Origin: an uncultured Alphaproteobacteria bacterium
Lineage (GTDB): Bacteria; Pseudomonadota; Alphaproteobacteria; Caulobacterales; Aquidulcibacteraceae
DNA: 5,245 bases
NCBI GenBank assembly: GCA_937967725.1
Contig: CALBSY010000197.1
Span: 1 to 5,245 of the forward strand
Direction of reading: 5' to 3'
Below, piece after piece: positions 1-5,245 of this stretch (position 1 is its first letter; each line of letters opens with the position of its first letter). The translations under genes and the position numbers were made by a program. The notes under the pieces are model-generated. The model worked only from the letters and a program-made list of their open reading frames with translations. It did no database searches and had not been told where the DNA came from.

Positions 1-843
1 CGCTCGTGTGATCGCTTCCCCCGTCAGGTGCGGTGGGTCGTCGATCTTTGGAAACGCATCCCAACCGTACTCGGACCAGGAGAATGTGCTGGCCAGACGG
101 TAGATTTTCTCGGTGAAGTATTGGTCGATGCCCTCCGGCGCGGCGATGCGGTCGGCCAGGATGTAGTCGACATTCTTCACGCCACTGGTTCCGGTGTGGT
201 TGAGATACGAAATCTGCACCGGCGCGCAGCGGGCGCCCATAGCGCCAAAGCGGTGCAGCGGCGAGAAGCCGGTGAACTCTACGAAGATATCGATCTCGTC
301 GCGGCGGATTTTCTTCGCCAGTTCAAGATCGCTGAGCGCGGCGACATCGTAGAATTCGTCGAAGTGCTTGGTGATGTCTTCGCCGCACATGCCGAGCGAA
401 TAGCCGACTGGTGAAATCTTAAAGCGGTCGTGCTCGGCGATGAACGGGATACCTTGCCCGCGGATCGTGCTCGAATCCCACCAACAGCAGGCGTAGCCAA
501 CGCGGATCTTCCGTAAGCCATCGTATTTGCGGAAACGGACGTAATCGTCATCCGGCAGCGAAACGGCATGGTCCGCGGCCCAATCCAAATGATCCTGCAG
601 CATGCCCTTGTGATCAATGTACGGCGATTTGAGCATCGCTTGTACTTTGAGTAAATCGATCAGATGGTTCTTCTGTCCTTTGAACATCGACCAGTATTCG
701 ATCGCGTGGTCGACCTGGCCGCGATCCTCATGGCGGCGCGCCAGTTCATCCGGCAGCGTCGTTGGTTTTCTGCGATAGAACTCGGCGGCAGCCGCGAGAT
801 ACTCGCGCACGGTTTCGCCTTCGTTGAGGAAAGGTTGAGACAT
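1..843 (-). CDS. GT41 (O-GlcNAc transferase/SPINDLY-like) glycosyltransferase, 3' end cut off by the window
   Basis: The first 281 codons are open from an ATG at 843 to the window edge, and the C-terminal part is missing. Residues 1-80 are helical and charged, with no clear run of TPR repeats. Residues 83-110 match the linker that precedes the catalytic region in this family. The first Rossmann lobe starts at RKIRVGY (111-117). The most telling stretch is residues 184-245: DIFVEFTGF, then a CAPVQISYL segment (206-214), a GTSG turn (218-221), VDYILAD (225-231) and FTEKIYRL (243-250). These match the APVQ, PGTSG, DY.(I/L).D and Y.EK signature of OGT-type enzymes. The UDP-binding second lobe should lie beyond position 1. 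GT41 enzymes transfer a sugar from a nucleotide sugar to Ser/Thr of proteins; bacterial members often modify flagellins or adhesins. The start is supported by AGAGGA at 851-856, 7 bases upstream, and by a TGATG overlap with the preceding gene. The family is well supported; donor and acceptor are unknown. Confidence 0.85.
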   Translation of the reverse strand, partial: MSQPFLNEGETVREYLAAAAEFYRRKPTTLPDELARRHEDRGQVDHAIEYWSMFKGQKNHLIDLLKVQAMLKSPYIDHKGMLQDHLDWAADHAVSLPDDDYVRFRKYDGLRKIRVGYACCWWDSSTIRGQGIPFIAEHDRFKISPVGYSLGMCGEDITKHFDEFYDVAALSDLELAKKIRRDEIDIFVEFTGFSPLHRFGAMGARCAPVQISYLNHTGTSGVKNVDYILADRIAAPEGIDQYFTEKIYRLASTFSWSEYGWDAFPKIDDPPHLTGEAITRA

Positions 844-2069
844 CAGCCGTTCCTCTTGCGCAGGCCTAGGTTCATCGCGAGCCAGACCTTGAGATTGTAC
901 GGCACCATCGCGCGGATAAAGCGCGGCGTCAGCCAGCGATAAAGACCACCGACCGGCTTGTTCTGGATAATGAACTCATGCGCCGGCACCGGCGGCTGGA
1001 TGTGCACTGCCGTAGCCACGAGCGCAGGCTCGGACACCACGAATTGGGACATATCCACATCTGGCGAAGAGAGCACTGTCGAAGCCATCGCCGCTTGAAC
1101 ATCCGCCGTCGCGGCGCGGCTGGCGTTGAACTCGCCCAGATAGCCGGCGTTGACGATGCGCTGCAGCACCAGGTCCGCCGCCTTCGGGTCCCAGTCCGAT
1201 AAATGGCGATGCAGATTGATCAGCTGCAGCAAACAGAACACGTCGCGCTGATAATAGTTCTCGCCAAAGTATTTGCCCGGTCCGAACAGCCGGGTGCGAA
1301 TAATCTCTATGCGCGCTTCGATCTCCTCGTCAGCGCGGCCGCCGGCTTGACTCAGCTGCTTGGCATGGTGAGCGTATTTGGAGAAGATTTCCGGCACGTA
1401 GAGGATGTCTGTCTCCATCGCGAGACGCACCCATACTTCGAACTCGAGGCTCGCCCTGCTCCAGCGATCGTCGAACAGACCGACGAACCGCAGCGCATTG
1501 GTGTTGAAGAAACTTGAGCACCAGTACGGGCAATATTCGCCGTTCAGGTACTTGAGCATATTGAATGGCGCACCGGTAAACTTGGCGTACACATCGCCCC
1601 AAATATCGGAGATATGCGCGTCGCCCGTGATGGCGCCGAGATAGGGATGCTCAGTGAAAATGCCGACAGCGCGTTCGAGCGCGCCCGGCATCAGCTCTTC
1701 GTCGTAGAGGCATGTCGCAATGATATCGCCCTTGCAGCGCCCCATCGCCTTGGCGAACGCGTCAGCGGGGCCGTTGTCCTTTTGCGAGACGAGCTTGATG
1801 CGCGGATCGTCAAGCGACTTGATGTATTCGACGGTGCCGTCATTCGAGCCGCCGTCTTGAATCACAAACTCAAGATGATCGTGGCTTTGCTCCAGAACAC
1901 TCTTCAGCGCGCGCTGAACGTGCGGCATGCCGTTCAGAGCGAACATGGGGGCCGGGGCCAGCGGCTGGGCGCGCGCCCCTCCGGTCACGGCATAGGCCGG
2001 CGCCGGCTTGGCGCCGCCGCCGCCTTCCGCGCCACGCGCTAGCATGGCCGGGCGCCCGTCGTCGCTCAT
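843..2069 (-). CDS. Family 2 (GT-A fold) glycosyltransferase
   Basis: A 408-residue protein. The GT2 core begins at about residue 42 (MFALNGMPHVQ), followed by the SVLEQS helix (57-62) and the QDGGSNDGT nucleotide-binding motif (71-79). The divalent-metal region is LYDEE (121-125), where most relatives have a DDD or SDD motif, followed by LMPGALERA as in typical members. EFEVWVRLA (209-217) matches the catalytic (E/D)xxWxRLA segment, here with Glu in place of the first Asp. The last 35 residues hold a cationic, amphipathic stretch (RFIRAMVPYNLKVWL and onward) that may tether the protein to the inner membrane. It probably adds a sugar from a nucleotide donor to a growing glycan on the cytoplasmic face. 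I chose the ATG at 2069 over a GTG at 2102 because GGGAGG (2074-2079) sits 4 bases upstream and the ATG overlaps the preceding stop as ATGA. Residues 1-40 are rich in Gly, Ala and Pro and show no recognisable domain. Substrate unknown. Confidence 0.9.
   Translation of the reverse strand: MSDDGRPAMLARGAEGGGGAKPAPAYAVTGGARAQPLAPAPMFALNGMPHVQRALKSVLEQSHDHLEFVIQDGGSNDGTVEYIKSLDDPRIKLVSQKDNGPADAFAKAMGRCKGDIIATCLYDEELMPGALERAVGIFTEHPYLGAITGDAHISDIWGDVYAKFTGAPFNMLKYLNGEYCPYWCSSFFNTNALRFVGLFDDRWSRASLEFEVWVRLAMETDILYVPEIFSKYAHHAKQLSQAGGRADEEIEARIEIIRTRLFGPGKYFGENYYQRDVFCLLQLINLHRHLSDWDPKAADLVLQRIVNAGYLGEFNASRAATADVQAAMASTVLSSPDVDMSQFVVSEPALVATAVHIQPPVPAHEFIIQNKPVGGLYRWLTPRFIRAMVPYNLKVWLAMNLGLRKRNG
851..856 (-). 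promoter_or_regulatory. Shine-Dalgarno site of the GT41 gene
   Basis: AGAGGA on the minus strand, 7 bases before the ATG at 843, within the last codons of the GT2 gene. Together with the TGATG overlap it supports this start. Confidence 0.7.
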
Positions 2070-3037
2070 GCGGCCTCCCGACGCCGCGTCTCCGCATACC
2101 ACCGCACAGTGTCCGCCAAGCCTTCTTCCAGGGTGCGCTGGGGCTCAAAGCCGAGGATTTCGCGCGCCTTGGATATGTCCACCATCCGCTTTGGGATTGT
2201 GGTTGGCCGATCCGAGTTGAACACGAGTTTCGCGTCTGAGTAGTCTGCCGCGCGCAAAATCGCCTCGACAATCTCTCGAACGGTCGAGGTCTTGCCGTAG
2301 CCAATATTGATGGGCTGGCAGGTCGCGTACTTTTCCGTGGCCAGGAGGCACCCCCGGGCCAGATCGTCCACGTGCAAGAAATCGCGAACTTCGTCGCCAG
2401 TACCCCAAACTTCGTAAGGGTCCATGCGCTCGACCGCCTTACGGATCAGCGCCGGGATGACGTGACTGGTAACGGGGTGGAAATCGTCGTGACGGCCGTA
2501 GGTGGCGGTGGGACGAACGAGCACGACTTTCGTCTTCGACCGCTCGTGCACGAACTCGGCCATGCGCTCGATGTAGCGGCGCATCCAGCCATAGCCGAAA
2601 TAGGACGGGTGCGGCTCAGCGCTCCACATCTCCTCTTCGCGCACGGGGTGCTCGGTGACGGGGTACGCCGTTGAGCTGCCGAACACCTGGATGCGCTCGA
2701 CGCCTGACTTCGCCGCGGCTTCCAGCACCATCGCCGTGAGCTTCAGGTTGTCGGTGATCGGCTCCATCGGATTGGACGCGGTGACACCTGCAGCGGACAC
2801 CGCGCCGGCGCAATGAAAGACGATCTCCTGGTCCTTCATCGCCGCGCGCGCTTGTTCGCGATCGCCGAGATCGGCCTCGACGGTCTTCAAGCGGGGATCG
2901 GTGACGATCGGCTTGCGGCGGTGAACAGTGGTCGTGACATTGGCGCCTGCATCAAGCACCGCTTGCACGAAAGCGGTGCCGACGAAGCCCGTGCCGCCGG
3001 CAACGAGAACGTTCTTCCCTTTGAAGAAATCTCCCAT
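2066..3037 (-). CDS. NAD(P)-dependent nucleotide-sugar epimerase/dehydratase (extended SDR)
   Basis: A 323-residue protein, normal length for an extended short-chain dehydrogenase/reductase. The N-terminal Rossmann fold carries AGGTGFVG (13-20), the GxxGxxG dinucleotide-binding loop. Further SDR marks are EADLGD (54-59), FHCAGAV (74-80), the active-site strand FGSSTAYP (119-126) and VRPTATYG (174-181). In the sugar-binding half, RDFLHVDDLA (218-227) and INIGYG (243-248) are typical of GDP-fucose synthase, UDP-glucose epimerase and their relatives. The catalytic tyrosine motif reads YGWMR (149-153), with Arg where Lys is usual. It is the first gene of the operon and probably supplies a nucleotide sugar to the downstream transferases. 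The general pattern is closest to the GDP-L-fucose synthase-like branch, but the product sugar cannot be told from sequence alone. The start is the ATG at 3037, preceded by GGGGGAG (3040-3046); a TTG at 3061 would add 8 residues before the SD site and is less likely. Confidence 0.92.
   Translation of the reverse strand: MGDFFKGKNVLVAGGTGFVGTAFVQAVLDAGANVTTTVHRRKPIVTDPRLKTVEADLGDREQARAAMKDQEIVFHCAGAVSAAGVTASNPMEPITDNLKLTAMVLEAAAKSGVERIQVFGSSTAYPVTEHPVREEEMWSAEPHPSYFGYGWMRRYIERMAEFVHERSKTKVVLVRPTATYGRHDDFHPVTSHVIPALIRKAVERMDPYEVWGTGDEVRDFLHVDDLARGCLLATEKYATCQPINIGYGKTSTVREIVEAILRAADYSDAKLVFNSDRPTTIPKRMVDISKAREILGFEPQRTLEEGLADTVRWYAETRRREAA
2074..2079 (-). promoter_or_regulatory. Shine-Dalgarno site of the GT2 gene
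   Basis: GGGAGG on the minus strand, 4 bases before the ATG at 2069. It lies inside the end of the SDR gene and favours this ATG over the GTG at 2102, so the GT2 protein is 408 and not 419 residues. Confidence 0.75.
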
Positions 3038-3039
3038 TT

Positions 3040-3046
3040 CTCCCCC
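3040..3046 (-). promoter_or_regulatory. Shine-Dalgarno site of the SDR gene
   Basis: GGGGGAG on the minus strand ends 2 bases before the ATG at 3037. The spacing is short, but the site is strong, and the alternative TTG start at 3061 has nothing similar upstream. Confidence 0.6.
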
Positions 3047-3195
3047 GTCCAACGCGTTCAAAAAACGCCGCTTTCCTTAGAGGCAGCCTCAGCACGAGTA
3101 AAGCTGTGCAGGCCGTTGGATAGCAGCACTTTAGGCGCATCCGGAGCGCGCCTTGCGGGGATACGCGCACGCTCAGTCCCACCGCCACCGGCCGC

Positions 3196-3221
3196 TTGAC
3201 CTGCCGTGGAACCAAACTAGC
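3196..3221 (+). promoter_or_regulatory. Weak promoter candidate for the DUF2793 gene
   Basis: TTGACC (3196-3201) is followed 14 bases later by ACTAGC (3216-3221), roughly the compact housekeeping promoter layout described for Caulobacter (TTGAC, short spacer, CTA core). The same bases also hold GG (3208-3209), ten bases, then GC (3220-3221), with TGGAAC and TAGC around them, which is the sigma-54 spacing with two mismatches to TGGCAC/TTGC. Either could be chance in GC-rich DNA. It would give a leader of roughly 100 bases. Confidence 0.22.
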
Positions 3222-3323
3222 GGCCCGTCCCGACTGGGTTTTTCGTGTCATCCTCAGCGTTCGCCGAGCAGGACGCCGCCGTTCAATCCGACCGGTTGCA
3301 AGCAGACTTACAATTGCGCGGTC

Positions 3324-3333
3324 AGGAGCTCCT
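3324..3333 (+). promoter_or_regulatory. Shine-Dalgarno site of the DUF2793 gene inside a perfect palindrome
   Basis: AGGAGCTCCT is a perfect 10-base palindrome whose first half is the SD core AGGAG, 6 bases before the ATG at 3335. It decides the start, since the upstream GTG at 3245 has no comparable site. Confidence 0.75.
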
Positions 3334-3334
3334 T

Positions 3335-4165
3335 ATGTCCCAAACCGCGAACCTCGCTCTCCCCTACCTCGCCGCCGGTCAGGCGCAGAAGCATGTCACC
3401 GTGAACGAAAGCTTGGTACGGCTCGACGCTCTCGTGCAGCTGACGGCGCAGTCGGCGACATTGGCCGCCGAGCCCGCCTCGCCCGCGGACGGCGCGTTAT
3501 ACATCCTGCCCGCGGGCAAAACCGGTGCAGCGTGGGGATCGATGGCCGACGGCGCGCTCGCCTATTATGTGGACGGCGCATGGATCGAACTCGCGGTCCG
3601 CGAAGGGTGGCGCGCCTATGTCTGCGACGCTGGGTCCTTGCTCGCCTTTGACGGCGCAGACTGGACGTTGCTGGCCTCGGGGTTCGCCAGCGCCGCTGAC
3701 ACGCGCGCCCAGACCGCTGCCGATAAGGCGTTGGCGCCCGCTAGCCTGGCGGCGCGCGCGTCGTTCTCCGCGCACAAGAACGGGGTCGACCAGACGGGAT
3801 TGCCTTCGAACACCTTCACGAAGCTCACGTTTGGCGCCGAAGCGTGGGATGTGGGCGGCCACTTCGACGTGTCGGCTTCGCGCTGGACTCCGCCTGCGGG
3901 AAAGGTGCGGCTTAGCGGCGGTTTTTATGTCGCCTCTGGGGGCGATGCATCGGGCTTGGTGCTGGCGTGCCTCTACAAAAACGGGTCCCTGTTCAAGCAG
4001 TTCATCTTCGGCGCCTCGCCCGCCGTACAAGCCGGTTTCTTCACCGCACTCGATGACGCCGACGGCGACGATTACTACGAATTCTTCTGCTATGCGCCAG
4101 CGGCGTCCACCTACACGGTAAGCGGCCATCCGGCAAACACGCACTTTGCCGGCGAACAGGTATGA
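3335..4165 (+). CDS. DUF2793 protein with a C-terminal C1q-like jelly-roll domain
   Basis: A 276-residue protein. Residues 6-110 match the DUF2793 pattern: LALPYLAAGQAQKHVTVNE (7-25), LDALVQL (30-36), PADGALYILP (50-59), a Gly/Trp-rich AAWGSM, then YYVDGAW (77-83) and GWRAYVCD (91-98). This family occurs in alphaproteobacterial prophages and phage-tail-like clusters. After an Ala-rich linker (113-142), residues 143-276 resemble a C1q/TNF-like beta sandwich: FSAHKNG at its start, then SNTFTKLTFG, WDVGGHFD, RWTPPAGKVRLSGGFYV (183-199), CLYKNG, and a closing NTHFAG (268-273). Such domains form trimeric heads of phage fibres and adhesins. There is no signal peptide or membrane segment. The start is set by AGGAG (3324-3328), 6 bases before the ATG; the frame is open back to a GTG at 3245, but that part shows no SD or domain. 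It is divergent from the glycosylation operon. DUF2793 is a confident call; the C1q-like reading is by pattern only. Confidence 0.85.
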   Translation: MSQTANLALPYLAAGQAQKHVTVNESLVRLDALVQLTAQSATLAAEPASPADGALYILPAGKTGAAWGSMADGALAYYVDGAWIELAVREGWRAYVCDAGSLLAFDGADWTLLASGFASAADTRAQTAADKALAPASLAARASFSAHKNGVDQTGLPSNTFTKLTFGAEAWDVGGHFDVSASRWTPPAGKVRLSGGFYVASGGDASGLVLACLYKNGSLFKQFIFGASPAVQAGFFTALDDADGDDYYEFFCYAPAASTYTVSGHPANTHFAGEQV

Positions 4166-4206
4166 GCTTTAAACTTACGAACGTGCTCGGCAGATCTCGT
4201 GTCGTC

Positions 4207-5220
4207 TCAACTGCCCACACCGTGTCGCTGCAAGCACTGGTTCACCATCAGCGCACCGGTCTCCGGCAGGTAATGAAACGGATCGAACGTGTAATACAGT
4301 GAGGGATCGGCAAAAGAACCGTCCGAGAAATCGCAGACGTTTTCGAAGCTAGCGCTGACATCGCTCCTGAACCGCGCCCATTGAGGCGCTAAGTCCGCTC
4401 GACCAAGGACGGGCAAGAAATCCCGATGCTCTGGCGCGATCAGCACGACATATGGCAACCGCCGCTCGCTCAGCAGACGGCGAATCTCGCGGAACGTATG
4501 AACGCGTTGCTCGGAATAGACGTAGCGGCCAAAATGTCCTTGTACCGCCTGATCGTACAGTTGCTGATAAACGCCAGCACATCCCGGCGGATTGTCAACG
4601 CACAGGGCGTTATAAGCGAGCTTGTCCTCATTGTAGATCTGGCCATCGAGATGGATGAGCGGATGCGGCTCACGCCCTTCCGGCGGACCGGGCGTCTGCC
4701 CAGCCAGCGCCCGTGCTAACGTTCCAAGATTAAACACGTATTCCCGTTGCTCCAGCACCTGATGCTGTTGCGGCGTGCGCAGCAGCCGATCGCCGGCAAG
4801 GGCAAGCAATGTGCTGTCGCGGCCTGAGCTCTCGAAATAGTTGGGTTCAAGCGGCGTATTAGCTTCGTTCATCATGAAGAAGTCGAAGGCGAGCACAACG
4901 ACCGTACCGGGCTCCGCATACGCGGTGAGGAAATCGCGTATGCGCTCCGGCGTTGCACCCCCGAACCCTGCATTGAACGCTTGGACGCCATGCACTGCTT
5001 CGGGCTCGATCTCCATCACCCGGCTTGAGCCAAGCAACAGAGCGTTGTGAGGTTGCAGGCGCATGAGTATCGGTTTGGAGATAGTCTCCGGCGCGTAGGC
5101 AAGCCTTTCCAGGTCGAGCCGCCCTTCCGGGTCGCGGGTAACCACTGTGAAGGCGGCGCCAGCTGCCGCCGACAACGAAAGGATCACTACTCCCACCGTA
5201 TAGAGGATCGCTTTCCACAT
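4207..5220 (-). CDS. Membrane-anchored SGNH-hydrolase-like protein, probable partner of an MBOAT O-acyltransferase
   Basis: A 337-residue protein. Residues 4-27 form one hydrophobic N-terminal segment, either a membrane anchor or an uncleaved signal, which puts the rest in the periplasm. SGNH marks are LLLGSSR (61-67) with Ser66 as the likely nucleophile, FNAGFGGA (82-89) as the block II glycine region, FDFFMMN (112-118) in the block III position, and DPFHY (313-317) giving the Asp313/His316 pair near the C-terminus. Four cysteines (207, 214, 296, 329) could form disulfides in the periplasm. Proteins of this shape (AlgJ/AlgX/DltD-like) transfer or remove acyl groups on cell-surface glycans together with an MBOAT protein. 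The gene starts 4 bases after a stop that ends an MBOAT-like C-terminus, without a clear SD, so reinitiation from the upstream gene is likely. The fold and location are fairly sure; the acyl group and the acceptor glycan are not known. Confidence 0.83.
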   Translation of the reverse strand: MWKAILYTVGVVILSLSAAAGAAFTVVTRDPEGRLDLERLAYAPETISKPILMRLQPHNALLLGSSRVMEIEPEAVHGVQAFNAGFGGATPERIRDFLTAYAEPGTVVVLAFDFFMMNEANTPLEPNYFESSGRDSTLLALAGDRLLRTPQQHQVLEQREYVFNLGTLARALAGQTPGPPEGREPHPLIHLDGQIYNEDKLAYNALCVDNPPGCAGVYQQLYDQAVQGHFGRYVYSEQRVHTFREIRRLLSERRLPYVVLIAPEHRDFLPVLGRADLAPQWARFRSDVSASFENVCDFSDGSFADPSLYYTFDPFHYLPETGALMVNQCLQRHGVGS

Positions 5221-5224
5221 CGGG

Positions 5225-5245
5225 TCAGAACTCGAAATAAATGAA
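5225..5245 (-). CDS. C-terminal end of an upstream gene, probably an MBOAT O-acyltransferase (partial)
   Basis: Only six codons and a TGA stop are inside the window, reading FIYFEF. Many AlgI-type MBOAT membrane O-acyltransferases end in a very similar hexapeptide (FIYFQF or FIYFRF), and these genes are commonly followed at once by an SGNH-type partner, as here with a 4-base gap. The frame is fixed by the stop at 5225-5227. This is a call from a very short stretch plus gene order: the reading frame is visible, and the family is an inference. Confidence 0.5.
   Translation of the reverse strand, partial: FIYFEF

Larger units (their letters stand above)
3038..3334. promoter_or_regulatory. Divergent intergenic region between the glycosylation operon and the DUF2793 gene
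   Basis: This 297-base stretch separates two divergent genes, so it should hold promoters for both. I see no convincing coding sequence in it. On the plus side, a mixed promoter candidate lies at 3196-3221. On the minus side there is no good -35/-10 pair; the best -10-like string is GCTATCC at about 3121-3127, and it has no clear partner. A run of six T on the minus strand (3060-3065) follows a weak stem (3067-3071 with 3083-3087), just upstream of the SDR start. Confidence 0.6.

Noticed and set aside
279..617. Minus-strand open frame of 112 codons inside the GT41 region
   Set aside because: It lies in another frame over the GT41 coding sequence, and its Arg/Ser/Thr-rich product has no recognisable motif.
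2070..2102. Upstream GTG start for the GT2 gene at 2102
   Set aside because: The ATG at 2069 has a strong SD and an ATGA overlap; the extra 11 residues add nothing recognisable.
3223..3246. Possible terminator: GGG followed by TTTTT
   Set aside because: The best stem before the T-run is only 3-4 pairs, too weak for an intrinsic terminator.
3291..3322. Imperfect inverted repeat ACCG...CGGT with inner GCAA/TTGC
   Set aside because: Two 4-base stems with an uneven internal loop and a 12-base loop are expected by chance and show no riboswitch features.
3245..3334. N-terminal extension of the DUF2793 protein from a GTG at 3245
   Set aside because: It has no SD, the extension shows no signal peptide or domain, and the ATG at 3335 has AGGAG at good spacing and begins the family's usual N-terminus.
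3525..4121. Plus-strand frame of 198 codons and minus-strand frame of 215 codons (3497-4144) inside the DUF2793 gene
   Set aside because: Both are shadow frames of a GC-rich gene, with Arg/Pro-rich products and no motifs.
4166..4206. Search for a shared terminator between the convergent genes
   Set aside because: No GC-rich hairpin with a T-run was found in the 41-base gap on either strand.

Overview
The window reads as alphaproteobacterial chromosome. It is GC-rich, its genes have purine-rich Shine-Dalgarno sites, and it carries a DUF2793-type protein, a family found mainly in Alphaproteobacteria. Caulobacterales or Hyphomonadaceae would fit, but this is an inference from gene style; there is no rRNA or marker gene to confirm it. 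No tRNA, rRNA, CRISPR array, insertion sequence or integrase was seen.

Left half (1-3037, minus strand): a three-gene operon read right to left. The order is an extended SDR nucleotide-sugar epimerase/dehydratase (2066-3037), a family 2 glycosyltransferase (843-2069), then a GT41 (O-GlcNAc-transferase/SPINDLY-like) glycosyltransferase whose 3' part lies beyond position 1. The junctions overlap as ATGA and TGATG, so translation is probably coupled. The set makes a nucleotide sugar and transfers sugars. A GT41 enzyme suggests that at least one acceptor is a protein, for example a flagellin or another surface protein, but no acceptor is visible here.

Middle (3038-4165): a 297-base divergent intergenic region with a weak promoter candidate, then a plus-strand gene (3335-4165) for a 276-residue protein. 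It has an N-terminal DUF2793 domain, as in phage and gene-transfer-agent tail regions, and a C-terminal domain that looks like a C1q/TNF-type jelly roll. It resembles a small fibre-tip or adhesin protein but has no phage genes beside it in the window.

Right part (4207-5245, minus strand): an SGNH-hydrolase-like protein with an N-terminal membrane segment (4207-5220). It sits 4 bases after the last codons of an upstream gene whose C-terminus (FIYFEF) looks like the end of an MBOAT O-acyltransferase. This is the usual layout of a glycan O-acetylation pair of the AlgI/AlgJ-AlgX kind. The pair converges on the DUF2793 gene across a 41-base gap.

Taken together, the window looks like part of a surface-decoration locus: sugar synthesis and transfer on the left, probable acylation on the right, and a possible surface or fibre protein between them. 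That these parts work together is inferred from proximity only.
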